From Pseudomonadota bacterium (lineage in GTDB: Bacteria > Desulfobacterota > Syntrophia > Syntrophales > UBA5619): 33,110 nucleotides of DNA. The stretch is from assembly GCA_018827585.1 (NCBI GenBank), contig JAHJXP010000184.1, forward strand, positions 1-33,110. Reading direction: 5' to 3'. Below are positions 1-7,580 of the stretch, one piece after another; within the stretch, counting starts at the first letter, position 1, and each line of letters opens with the position of its first letter. The position numbers and the translations under genes are program-made. The notes below the pieces were generated by a model. The model saw nothing but the letters and a program-made list of their open reading frames with translations. It made no database searches and was not told the origin of the DNA.

Positions 1-8
1 GAGGCAAT

Positions 9-1520
9 ATGAACGAGAACCTCTACGAAATTCTCCACTCCCGCTTTCCAGAAAATCCGGATGCGCCCTGCCTGATCCTGCCCGGCGGCGGTCAGGTCAG
101 CTACGGCAGCCTGCACCGGGAGTCCGCCAAATACGCCGGTCTGCTCGTATCGCTCGGGGTGCAACCGGGCGACCGGGTCGCCGTGCAGGTGAAAAAATCC
201 CCCCAGGCGCTATTTTTATATCTGGCCTGCCTGCGGGCCGGCGCCGTCTACCTGCCGATGAACGACGCCTACCAGCGCCACGAGATCGAGTACTTCCTCG
301 GCGATGCCACGCCCCGCGTCTTCGTCTGCAGGCCCCAGATCCGGGCGCTGGCCGATGAACTGGCGGCGAAAGCGGGCGTGTCCCACGTGTTCGAGCTCGA
401 CGACGACGGAGGCGGCAGCCTGGCGGATGGGGCGGCATCTCAGCCGGATGACTTCGCCGCGATCGAGCGCAGCGGGGACGATCTTGCCGCGCTCCTCTAT
501 ACATCGGGGACGACGGGACGTTCCAAGGGCGCCATGTTGTCCCATCGGAACCTTTCTTCGAATGCCGAAACCCTTCATCGCTACTGGGGGTTCCAGCCCG
601 GGGACGTTCTGTTGCACATGCTGCCGATCTTTCACGTCCACGGCCTGTTCGTCGCGATCCACTGCACCCTGCTCAACGGCGCCCCGATGTTTTATGAACC
701 GAGATTCGACGCCAAGCGGGCGTTGGCCCTCCTTCCCCGCTCCACCGTTTTCATGGGGGTTCCGACCTACTATGTCCGCCTGCTTTCGGAGGCCGGCTTC
801 ACGCGGGAGGTGTGCGCCGGGATGCGTCTGTTCATCTCAGGGTCGGCGCCGCTGCTGACCGAGACCTTCGACGAGTTCAGGGCGCGGACCGGCCACACGA
901 TTTTGGAGCGCTACGGGATGACGGAGGGCAACATGTTCACCTCCAACCCCTATGAGGGGGAACGCCGCGGGGGAACGGTCGGTTTCCCCCTGCCGGGCGT
1001 TTCGATCCGTATCGCGGACGACGAGAACCGGCCGGTCGGTGTCGGCGAGATCGGCCAGATCCAGGTCAAGGGGGAGAACGTCTTTTGCGGCTACTGGCGG
1101 ATGCCGGAAAAGACCCGAGAGGAGTTCACCGAAGACGGTTTTTTCAAGACCGGCGACATGGGGAAGTGGGACAGCGACGGCTACGTTTCGATTATCGGCC
1201 GATCCAAGGACCTCATCATCAGCGGCGGGCTCAACGTCTACCCGAAGGAGATCGAGGAGATGATCGACGCCATGCCCGGCGTTTTCGAATCCGCGGTGGT
1301 CGGCGTGCCCCATCCGGATTTCGGGGAGGCGGTGATCGCGGCAGTCGTTCGCCAGGACAGTGAAGCCGGCGCGGCATTGACCGAAGCCGGCATCATCGGC
1401 GCCTTGAAGGGCGCCCTTGCCAACTTCAAGGCGCCCAAGCGGGTGCATTTCATCGATGAGCTACCGCGCAACAGCATGGGCAAGGTCCAGAAGAACGCCC
1501 TCAGGCAGCAATACGCCTGA
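9..1520 (+). CDS. matB: Malonyl-CoA synthetase-like acyl-CoA ligase (MatB type)
   Basis: An ATP-dependent ligase of the ANL (AMP-binding) superfamily, predicted to join a small carboxylic acid, most likely malonate or methylmalonate, to CoA through an acyl-AMP intermediate in the cytoplasm. Visible motifs are the phosphate loop LLYTSGTTGRSKG (residues 162-174), the adenine-binding YGMTEGN (302-308), TGD (381-383), the hinge region GRSKD (397-401) and the C-terminal catalytic lysine in NSMGK (about 492). The length (503 aa) and the stretch TSNPYEGER...GTVGFPLPGV match MatB enzymes closely as I remember them. The start follows GAGG at the very edge of the window, so an upstream operon partner may lie outside. 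One difference is GMTEG where MatB enzymes usually have GMTET. It could instead act on another short acyl acid. The gene is convergent with the LysR gene, with a 21-bp gap. Confidence 0.75.
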   Translation: MNENLYEILHSRFPENPDAPCLILPGGGQVSYGSLHRESAKYAGLLVSLGVQPGDRVAVQVKKSPQALFLYLACLRAGAVYLPMNDAYQRHEIEYFLGDATPRVFVCRPQIRALADELAAKAGVSHVFELDDDGGGSLADGAASQPDDFAAIERSGDDLAALLYTSGTTGRSKGAMLSHRNLSSNAETLHRYWGFQPGDVLLHMLPIFHVHGLFVAIHCTLLNGAPMFYEPRFDAKRALALLPRSTVFMGVPTYYVRLLSEAGFTREVCAGMRLFISGSAPLLTETFDEFRARTGHTILERYGMTEGNMFTSNPYEGERRGGTVGFPLPGVSIRIADDENRPVGVGEIGQIQVKGENVFCGYWRMPEKTREEFTEDGFFKTGDMGKWDSDGYVSIIGRSKDLIISGGLNVYPKEIEEMIDAMPGVFESAVVGVPHPDFGEAVIAAVVRQDSEAGAALTEAGIIGALKGALANFKAPKRVHFIDELPRNSMGKVQKNALRQQYA

Positions 1521-1541
1521 TTTGCGACAGCCTGCCGGCAG

Positions 1542-2447
1542 CTAATGAAGTCCCCGGCGGTATTCGGAAGCCCACTCATCGACCATGTCGATGAGGCTCT
1601 GGAGAGGCCGGGAGATGTACTTGTCCTTGTGGTGGATGAGATAGAATTTCCGTGTCATGGCGGGATCCGAAAGGGGTATGGCCTTAAGGGTCCCCATTCT
1701 GATTTCCTTGCTGACGACGCGCCGCGTGATGACGGCGATCCCCACCCCCTCCTCCACGGCGGTCTTCATCGCCTCGTTGTTGGAGAGTTCGAGGGCAATG
1801 GAGATATTGACGCCGTGCTTCTTGGCAAACTCTTCGGTGCTCTTCCGCGGCGCCGAGCCCTTCTCATGGATAATGATTGGCTGTCCGGCCAGGTCTTCGG
1901 GTTCGACGACCGTCTTCAGCGCAAATGGATGTCCCGGCGGGACGATGATCTGGTAGCTGTCCTCCAGGATTTCCCGCATGAAGAGCTTATTGTGGGGAAC
2001 GGGGTAGGAGATGAATCCGAGATCGTTGCCGAGCGCCGCGGTCTTCTCCACGATCTGCTCCGCCGGCAGGAGATCCACGGAGACCCTGATCCTGGGGTTC
2101 GCTTTGCTGAAACGGTTGATGATGAAAGGGAGATAGTAGGAGCCGAAACTCTCGCTGGAGAGGATCCGGATGAACCCTTTTTTGCGTTGTTGAAAATCAC
2201 GGAGGCTTTCTTCCGCCTGATGTTCCATCTCGAAAATGGACTCGGCAATCCCGTAGAGGGCCTCTCCCGCATCTGTCAGGACCATCTTCTTCCCGAAGCG
2301 GTTGAATAGTCTGATATCGTAATGCTCCTGGAGGCGCTGGATTCCCTTTGTAACGGCGGGCTGGGTGATGCACAGGACATCGGCGGCGGCGCTCAGGCTT
2401 CCGTGTTTGGCGGCCAGGTAGAAGATCTTCAGTTGATTGAGGTTCAT
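1542..2447 (-). CDS. LysR-family transcriptional regulator
   Basis: A 301-residue LysR-type regulator. The N-terminal winged helix-turn-helix is clear (residues 1-60, MNLNQLKIFYLAAKHGSLSAAA...ITQPAVTKGIQRLQ), followed by a linker helix and a periplasmic-binding-protein-like effector domain (about 90-295) with the usual EGVGIAVITRR segment. The N-terminus resembles the CysL/CbbR branch, but the effector cannot be read from sequence. It is convergent with the acyl-CoA ligase and divergent from the DUF47-PiT pair, so either could be a target. The start codon has only a weak ribosome site (AATAAG). A short dyad, TTATTGATAA at 2457-2466, sits just upstream within a T-N11-A type box (2453-2467), as expected for autoregulation. 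Confidence 0.9.
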   Translation of the reverse strand: MNLNQLKIFYLAAKHGSLSAAADVLCITQPAVTKGIQRLQEHYDIRLFNRFGKKMVLTDAGEALYGIAESIFEMEHQAEESLRDFQQRKKGFIRILSSESFGSYYLPFIINRFSKANPRIRVSVDLLPAEQIVEKTAALGNDLGFISYPVPHNKLFMREILEDSYQIIVPPGHPFALKTVVEPEDLAGQPIIIHEKGSAPRKSTEEFAKKHGVNISIALELSNNEAMKTAVEEGVGIAVITRRVVSKEIRMGTLKAIPLSDPAMTRKFYLIHHKDKYISRPLQSLIDMVDEWASEYRRGLH

Positions 2448-2452
2448 TACTT

Positions 2453-2467
2453 ATTCTTATTGATAAT
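2453..2467. promoter_or_regulatory. Candidate LysR-type autoregulatory box
   Basis: ATTCTTATTGATAAT is an imperfect dyad with the T-N11-A form favoured by LysR regulators and contains the perfect short dyad TTAT-TG-ATAA. It lies only 6 bp ahead of the lysR start codon, inside the predicted leader. A role in autorepression is inferred from family habit only. Confidence 0.35.
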
Positions 2468-2489
2468 GTAATATTTATTAATTTGACAC

Positions 2490-2519
2490 AGTCTATGTTT
2501 CTCTTTAATCATTTGTCAA
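2490..2519 (-). promoter_or_regulatory. Predicted sigma-70 promoter for lysR
   Basis: On the minus strand, TTGACA (2519-2514) is separated by 18 bp from TAGACT (2495-2490), giving a predicted leader of about 35 nt to the lysR ATG at 2447. The -35 box is perfect and the -10 box matches 4 of 6. A second TTGACA on the plus strand (2483-2488) makes the two hexamers an inverted pair. Confidence 0.5.
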
Positions 2520-2540
2520 GCGGTGTTAATGACATATTTT

Positions 2541-2560
2541 TCATCCCCGATCGGGGATGA
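2541..2560. promoter_or_regulatory. Perfect 20-bp palindrome (operator candidate)
   Basis: TCATCCCCGATCGGGGATGA is identical to its own reverse complement over all 20 bases. It sits in the divergent region between lysR and the DUF47-PiT pair, about 48 bp upstream of the predicted phosphate-gene -35 box. No T-run follows it on either strand (GCGGCG on plus, AAAAAT on minus), so it does not read as an intrinsic terminator. A binding site for a dimeric regulator is the simplest explanation. Confidence 0.5.
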
Positions 2561-2576
2561 GCGGCGACGGTGAATT

Positions 2577-2591
2577 CCGGAAGATTTCCGG
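2577..2591. repeat. Short inverted repeat CCGGAA-N3-TTCCGG
   Basis: A perfect 6-3-6 dyad lies between the 20-bp palindrome and the -35 box of the promoter for the DUF47-PiT genes. It could be a second operator half-site pair or a small hairpin. Nothing more can be said from sequence. Confidence 0.35.
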
Positions 2592-2607
2592 TCGCGGTTG
2601 TTTTTTA

Positions 2608-2637
2608 TTGACAGATTGCGCAAAGGGATTTTATATT
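2608..2637 (+). promoter_or_regulatory. Predicted sigma-70 promoter for the DUF47-PiT operon
   Basis: TTGACA (2608-2613) is followed after 18 bp by TATATT (2632-2637), matching the -35 consensus perfectly and the -10 at 5 of 6. The leader to the ATG at 2751 would be about 107 nt and contains no gene. No obvious Pho-box direct repeats were seen. Confidence 0.6.
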
Positions 2638-2750
2638 TATTAGTTACGTTTTCCGCCCGCCCCTCGGGGATATACAGGGGCCGGGGAAGGGTATGGATAA
2701 GGAATAACGCAATCGGACCGACTTGATCATGGCAAGAAGGGGAACGGCAA

Positions 2751-3401
2751 ATGGGCAATGGCATACTGAAGAGAAAAATCGGGATCGAGAAGCAGGTGGA
2801 TGATTTTCTGGATCGCTTGAGCGAGGCGGGATTGCTGTGCAGGAACGGGCTCGACGCCTACCTGAAAGAGAACATGGAGGCATTTGCCACCTCCCTGACA
2901 TGCATCCGCAATACCGAGCATCGCGGGGACGACCTGCGGCGTTCCATCGAACAGGATATCTACACCAAGACCCTGATCCCGGAATCCCGGGGGGACGTGA
3001 TGGAGCTGCTCGAGGACATGGACGCCCTGCTCGACCGCTTTACAGGGCTGATCTGGCAGTTCGAGATCGAACGCCCCGACATCTGCGCCGAATTCCATGA
3101 ATCTTTCAGGGAACTGCTGCAATATTCGGTCGAAGCAGTAGAGGCGACTGTCCGTTCCTGCCGCGCCTTCTTCAAGGACATCCATACGGTGGCCGACCAT
3201 ATTCACAAGGTCTCCTTCTGGGAGAAGGAGTCGGACAAGGTGTCCACAAGACTCCAAAGGGCGATCTTCGGTCACGGGAACCTCCATCTGAGCCACAAGA
3301 TGCATCTCCGTTTCTTTGCGAAGCAGGTCGACCGGATTGCCGACGAGGCCGAGGATGTCGCCGACCGGCTCAATATCTACGTCATCAAACGTATGCTGTA
3401 G
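2751..3401 (+). CDS. DUF47 family PhoU-like protein
   Basis: A 216-residue all-helical protein of the DUF47/PhoU-like family (TIGR00153 type). These genes typically sit directly beside PiT phosphate transporters and are thought to modulate them. The body shows the regular helical heptads of PhoU folds, with conserved acidic patches such as EHRGDDLRR (about 64-72) and EKESDKV (about 158-164), which in PhoU proteins bind metal clusters. The next gene, a PiT permease, starts 9 bp after its stop, so the two are co-transcribed. The length is normal for the family. It is probably cytoplasmic and associated with the transporter. Whether it inhibits or activates uptake cannot be told here. Confidence 0.85.
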   Translation: MGNGILKRKIGIEKQVDDFLDRLSEAGLLCRNGLDAYLKENMEAFATSLTCIRNTEHRGDDLRRSIEQDIYTKTLIPESRGDVMELLEDMDALLDRFTGLIWQFEIERPDICAEFHESFRELLQYSVEAVEATVRSCRAFFKDIHTVADHIHKVSFWEKESDKVSTRLQRAIFGHGNLHLSHKMHLRFFAKQVDRIADEAEDVADRLNIYVIKRML

Positions 3402-3410
3402 GAGTCGAAG

Positions 3411-4880
3411 ATGTTTGCCTTTTTTCTGAGCAGCGGGCTTTTCCTCGGCTGGTCGCTGGGGGCCAATGACGCGGCGAACGTGTTCGGAACCGCCGTCGGT
3501 ACCCGGATGATCAGTTTCCGAAAGGCCGCCGTCTACTGCGGCATCTTCGTCATCCTCGGGGCGGTCATAAGCGGCGCCGGCGCCGCGAGGACCCTGGGCG
3601 AACTCGGCTCCGTAAACGCCATCGCCGGCGCCTTCGTCGTGGCGCTGGCGGCTGCCATTACCGTCTACGGGCTGACCTACCTCGGCTATCCCGTCTCCAC
3701 GACCCAGGCCATCGTCGGGGCGATCATCGGCTGGAGCCTGTTTGCAGGGGCCCTCATCGATTACGTCGCCCTCGAAAAGATTGTCCTGAGCTGGGTCATC
3801 AGTCCGGTGCTCGCAGGGATATTCTCCGCGCTCCTCTACATGCTGATCGCTTATTCGACCAGGCATGCGAAGATAAACATGTTCAACCTCGATTCCCTCA
3901 CCAGGTCGGGTCTGCTGATTGCGGGCGTCGCCGGCGCCTATGCGCTGGGGGCCAACAACATCGCCAACGTGGTCGGAATCTTTGTCCCCATTTCACCTTT
4001 TGCGGACCTTTCCATCCTGGGCGTTTTCAGATTCAGCGGGGCGCAGCAGCTCTTTTTCATCGGCGCGGCGGCCATTGCCATAGGGACGTTCACCTACGGC
4101 AAGCGGGTCATGCTGACCGTGGGGCAGGGGATTACGGAGATGTCTCCCGTCGCGGCGCTGGTGGCCGTCCTGGCCAATGCGCTGGTGCTGTTTCTTTTCG
4201 CCTCGCAGGACCTGGAGAGATTTCTGCTGAGCATTGGTCTGCCCGCCTTCCCTCTGGTCCCCGTTTCCAGCTCGCAGGCGATCGTGGGTTCGGTGATCGG
4301 CATAGGACTGGTCAAGGGAGGGAGAGGCATCCGGTGGCGGGTGCTGGGGGAGATCGCCGGGGCCTGGGTGGTGACGCCGCTGGCCGCCATCCTGATCAGC
4401 TTCATCTCCCTTTTCTTCCTGCAGAATGTGTTTCAGCAGAAGACCTACATCCCCGTCAAATATCAGGTGACGGAGGAAGCGGAGCAGAGGGTCCGGGCGG
4501 CGGGCATAAGAACGACCCCGTTGGGGGACATGATAGAACAGACCTATCTCTCGGCAGCCGAGTTCCGGAAGGCCCTTTCTCAACGACTGAAACTGGATTC
4601 CAAGGATATGAGTCTGGTAATGTCGGCGGCCAAGATCGACCATATGGTGGTGACGCTGCAGGCGGTCAACCGGATCAGCGACCGGGCGATCACCGACGGG
4701 CAGAAGAAGGCGGTTCAGACACTATGGGGGAAGCACTTCACGCACCGCTGGCAGTTAGAGAAGGCCCTGGCCGATCTGTCCCCGGAATGGCGGATGAAGC
4801 CGGGCGACAAGGACCGGAATGTGGAGTTGCGAAGGGAGCTTGACTACATCCACCGCCTCATCCGCGCAAATATGCAATAA
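3411..4880 (+). CDS. pit: PiT family inorganic phosphate transporter
   Basis: A low-affinity inorganic phosphate:cation symporter of the inner membrane (PiT/SLC20 family). The two inverted family repeats are obvious: GANDAAN (17-23) paired with PVSTTQA (94-100), and GANNIAN (180-186) paired with PVSSSQA (284-290). About ten hydrophobic segments fill residues 1-342. Residues from about 345 to 489 form a hydrophilic, mostly helical C-terminal extension that short bacterial PiT proteins (about 330 aa) lack. It may be a cytoplasmic regulatory or partner-binding domain. The start is preceded by AGGAG. It forms an operon with the DUF47 gene. The TMs, motifs and neighbour make the family assignment secure; the transported ion is inferred. 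Confidence 0.92.
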   Translation: MFAFFLSSGLFLGWSLGANDAANVFGTAVGTRMISFRKAAVYCGIFVILGAVISGAGAARTLGELGSVNAIAGAFVVALAAAITVYGLTYLGYPVSTTQAIVGAIIGWSLFAGALIDYVALEKIVLSWVISPVLAGIFSALLYMLIAYSTRHAKINMFNLDSLTRSGLLIAGVAGAYALGANNIANVVGIFVPISPFADLSILGVFRFSGAQQLFFIGAAAIAIGTFTYGKRVMLTVGQGITEMSPVAALVAVLANALVLFLFASQDLERFLLSIGLPAFPLVPVSSSQAIVGSVIGIGLVKGGRGIRWRVLGEIAGAWVVTPLAAILISFISLFFLQNVFQQKTYIPVKYQVTEEAEQRVRAAGIRTTPLGDMIEQTYLSAAEFRKALSQRLKLDSKDMSLVMSAAKIDHMVVTLQAVNRISDRAITDGQKKAVQTLWGKHFTHRWQLEKALADLSPEWRMKPGDKDRNVELRRELDYIHRLIRANMQ

Positions 4881-4925
4881 AAATGAGGTTTTGGAAAGGT
4901 TTTTACAAGGCCGTCAATTTTAGCC

Positions 4926-4952
4926 TTGACTTGATTGCCTGCTGCGTATAGG
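4926..4952 (+). promoter_or_regulatory. Weak candidate promoter for the biotin carrier gene
   Basis: TTGACT (4926-4931) is followed by TATAGG (4947-4952) with a short 15-bp spacer. It lies in the 106-bp gap after the phosphate transporter, ahead of the GGAGG ribosome site (4975-4979). The spacer is shorter than ideal, so this is only a possibility. Confidence 0.3.
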
Positions 4953-4986
4953 AGGATCACATCCTTAATATCATGGAGGTAGATGC

Positions 4987-5202
4987 ATGAGTGTAGAAGT
5001 AAAAGCCCCGATGCCGGGCAAAATACTGGAGATTCTGGTCAATGTCGGCGATGAGGTCAACGAAGACGACGAGCTCATCCTGCTTGAGGCCATGAAGATG
5101 GAAAATCCAATCTACGCCCCCGCCGGCGGGACTGTCAAGGAGATCAAGATCAAAGCCAATGATAGCGTTGAGACGGGACAGCTCATGATGGTCATCGAGT
5201 AG
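4987..5202 (+). CDS. Stand-alone biotin carboxyl carrier protein
   Basis: A 71-residue single biotinyl domain. The hallmark EAMKMEN places the lysine to be biotinylated at residue 37, in the middle of the barrel fold, with the usual PMPGKI start (8-13) and GDxV turn. Such free carriers shuttle carboxyl groups between a biotin-dependent carboxylase or decarboxylase and a carboxyltransferase, or serve sodium-pumping decarboxylases. No carboxylase, transferase or decarboxylase subunit is encoded nearby: upstream is a phosphate transporter and downstream, convergent at 9 bp, is a dead aminotransferase gene. The partner must therefore be elsewhere. A strong ribosome site (GGAGG, 4975-4979) argues it is expressed. 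Lipoylation is unlikely because the motif is AMKM. Confidence 0.88.
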   Translation: MSVEVKAPMPGKILEILVNVGDEVNEDDELILLEAMKMENPIYAPAGGTVKEIKIKANDSVETGQLMMVIE

Positions 5203-5211
5203 GCGCCGGTT

Positions 5212-5879
5212 TCAGTTTTCCTTGTCGATCTCGTTGAGACACGCCTCGATGATGTTCAGCGCCCGGTCCATTTCCTCCCGGCTGATGGTCAGGGCCGGCG
5301 TCAGGGTGAGGATGTTCCCCATCGCGAGCTTGAAACTAAGCCCCCGGCTGAGGGCGGCCAGGGGGAAGACGCCCCCGCCCAGCCCCTTCCCGATGACCAG
5401 CATGTCCGGGACGACGTCAAAATTCTCACAGGTGAACATCCGCCCGGTCCGGCCCAGGGCATGGGGAATCTCGTCAAAGATGAGCATCGCCCCGTGGCGG
5501 TCGCAGGCCTTCCGGATGATCCGCCAGTAGTCGGGTTTCGGGATGTAGGGGGTGCTCCGGATCGGTTCGGCGATGACCGCGGCGATGTCCCCCTCCTTTT
5601 CGAGAACATACTCCACGTACCGGGCGCACATCATATCGCAGCCGCCACGGCTGCGACACTCATAGATGCAGCGGTATTCATCGGGAGGCGGTACATGTTC
5701 CGTGCCGGGCAGGAGCGGTCCGATATCCTGACGGAAGATCGCCTCGCCGCCGATGGAGATGGCGTCCAGAGAGGCTCCGTCAGCAGTGACCTCGTTTCCG
5801 GATTAAGATTTTCATCCTGCCACTTCTTCCACCGCGGGGAGATATTGATGTCGCCTTCCGATCTGTGAAGCTTCTGCAT
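5212..5879 (-). pseudogene. Class III (PLP) aminotransferase remnant with two internal deletions
   Basis: The remains of a 4-aminobutyrate-type class III aminotransferase. The true start is ATG at 5879 behind a GGAGG site and gives an N-terminus ending ...NLNPETRSLLTE. The frame is then lost near 5776-5780. From there another frame carries the mid-domain (DAISIGGEAIFRQDIGPLLP), the cofactor-binding segment LIFDEIPHALGRTGRMF and the PLP-lysine region VIGKGLGGGVFPLA. This jumps directly to the C-terminal ALSRGLSFKLAMGN at about 5353-5359. About 130 residues are missing at the first junction (the frame is broken there) and about 90 at the second (in frame); both sizes are estimated from remembered relatives. 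The product would lack much of its fold. An assembly collapse is a less likely alternative. Confidence 0.85.
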
Positions 5880-6141
5880 GCGGCATCTCCTCCAACCGGA
5901 ATCGATTTAAATTACTGCATGCGGCCCGTAAATATTACGGCCAAGTCAATTCTTCTTTTGTTATGGTATAAATCACTTTTTCCCCTTGATCGTGACCATG
6001 CACAAGAGAATAATTGCGCGACCCAGTCAATGAAGAGCAGCGATACTGGTAGAATCTTGGGTCCAGCAGCCATCTTGTCTATCTTCATGATCCGTTCAGA
6101 AAGGCTGAAAGGGGGAGGCGAGAGAGGAAAGCAGCGATTGA
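5880..6141. other. Intergenic region, no supported gene
   Basis: This 262-bp gap separates the aminotransferase remnant from rimO, both on the minus strand. It holds an inverted repeat CCGTAA-ATA-TTACGG (5926-5940) and a TTGACT hexamer on the minus strand (5949-5944). No -10 box lies at proper spacing. A small open frame on the minus strand lacks a ribosome site and family resemblance. No terminator hairpin with a T-run was found after rimO. Confidence 0.5.
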
Positions 6142-7542
6142 TCAACAAATTTCGGCAAACAGATCGTAATCATCGGCGTCGGTGATCCGGCAGTCGACCA
6201 GGTCGCCCGTTTTCGGGATCCCCCCCTTCAGGTGGGTGAGCCCGTCGATCTCCGGGGCCTGGTGCCGGCACCTCCCGAAATGCGTGTAACCGGCGAGGTC
6301 GCCGTTACCCTCGACGAGGACTTCCTGCCGCGTTCCGATCAAGGTATTGTTTATTTCCCTGGAGATCCGGGCCTGTTCCTCCATCAGGACGCCGCGGCGC
6401 CGCTCCTTTTCTCTTTCGGAGATGCGCGACGAGAGGGCGTAAGCCGCAGTCCCTTCCTCGCGGGAGTAGGTAAAGACACCCAGATGGTCAAAGCGGATTT
6501 CGCGGATGAAGGAGAGGAGGTTTTCGAATCTCCGGGAGGTTTCTCCCGGAAAGCCCACGATGAGGGAGGACCTGAGGGCGACGCCGGGGATGATCTGGCG
6601 GGCCTTGTCGATGACATCCCGGATCAGCCGACGGTCCCCCTGCCGGTGCATCGCCCTGAGGACGGCGTCGTCGCTGTGCTGGATGGGGATGTCCAGGTAG
6701 CGACAGACCTTCTCTTCCCCCGCTATCGTCTCAAGCAGTTCTTCCGTCAGATGGGCCGGATAGGCATAGAGGATGCGGACCCAGGAAATGCCGGCGACGC
6801 CGACCAGCTCCTGGAGCAGGCGGCTCAGTGTCGGTTTTCCCTTCAGGTCGCGCCCGTAGACAGTCGTATCCTGGGCGGTCAGGATGAGCTCGCGCACGCC
6901 CCGGGCGGCGAGGATCTCCGCCTCCACCACGATGTCTTCGATTGTCCGGCTGCGGGTCTCCCCGCGGATGGCGGGGATCGCGCAGTAGGAACAGCGGTTG
7001 GAGCAGCCGTCGGCTATCTTCAGGTAGGCGCTGCCGGTCGGCGTCGATATCAGGCGCCGGTGGCCGGCGCTCATCAGGAATGTCGGCTTGCCGACGACCG
7101 AGCGCAAAGGGGGCTGATTGGCAGGGCTCTCAATGCGGCGGCGTCCCGGCGGAGAGGATCCAAGCAGGTTGTCCAGATGCCTGCCGACATTGGGTATCTC
7201 GGCGATGCCGAGAAAGAGATCCACTTCCGGCAACGCCCCTTCCAGGTCCTTTTCGTAACGCTGGGGGAGACATCCGGTCACTACCAGATGGGTGCAGGCC
7301 CCCCCGCCGTCCCGTTTCCAGGCCGCCATGCGGAGGATCTCCTCGATCGATTCCTCCTTGGCCGGGAGGATGAAGGCGCAGGTATTGATCAGGATGACGG
7401 CGGCCTCCTCCGGGCGGTCCGTGACCGCATACCCACCGTCGGCCAGGATGGCGGCCATGACCTCGGAATCGACCTGGTTCTTGGGACAGCCGAGGCTGAC
7501 GATATGGACCTTTTGCTTATTCTCGTCATAAATTGCTATCAT
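6142..7542 (-). CDS. rimO: Ribosomal protein S12 methylthiotransferase RimO
   Basis: A radical-SAM methylthiotransferase that adds a methylthio group to the beta carbon of a conserved aspartate of ribosomal protein S12. The N-terminal MTTase domain has its three cluster cysteines at C19 (LGCPKN), C55 (NTCAF) and C91 (TGCLPQ). The radical-SAM cluster CSNRCSYC uses C180, C184 and C187, and a C-terminal TRAM-like region ends the protein. The chosen ATG (7542) follows AAAGGA and fits the family N-terminus; an upstream ATG at 7584 overlaps the ftsK stop (ATGA) and would add 14 atypical residues. The SLGCPKNQVDSE signature separates RimO from MiaB. Its target S12, with the expected aspartate, is encoded at 32057-32428. 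Last gene of the plsC-uppP-ftsK-rimO operon. Confidence 0.93.
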   Translation of the reverse strand: MIAIYDENKQKVHIVSLGCPKNQVDSEVMAAILADGGYAVTDRPEEAAVILINTCAFILPAKEESIEEILRMAAWKRDGGGACTHLVVTGCLPQRYEKDLEGALPEVDLFLGIAEIPNVGRHLDNLLGSSPPGRRRIESPANQPPLRSVVGKPTFLMSAGHRRLISTPTGSAYLKIADGCSNRCSYCAIPAIRGETRSRTIEDIVVEAEILAARGVRELILTAQDTTVYGRDLKGKPTLSRLLQELVGVAGISWVRILYAYPAHLTEELLETIAGEEKVCRYLDIPIQHSDDAVLRAMHRQGDRRLIRDVIDKARQIIPGVALRSSLIVGFPGETSRRFENLLSFIREIRFDHLGVFTYSREEGTAAYALSSRISEREKERRRGVLMEEQARISREINNTLIGTRQEVLVEGNGDLAGYTHFGRCRHQAPEIDGLTHLKGGIPKTGDLVDCRITDADDYDLFAEIC

Positions 7543-7580
7543 AGGGGATGCCGTCCTTTCCCGCCCGAGAGCCGGGCGCG

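Noticed and set aside
1530..1541. CTGCCGGCAG as a bidirectional terminator between the ligase and lysR
   Set aside because: Only a 10-bp self-complementary core with no loop and no T-run; too weak to call.
2541..2560. Intrinsic terminator between lysR and the phosphate genes
   Set aside because: The palindrome lies upstream of both divergent genes and has no T-run on either strand.
5912..6148. 78-codon minus-strand frame in the gap before the pseudogene
   Set aside because: No ribosome site, no family resemblance, and overlap with promoter-like sequence; kept as non-coding.
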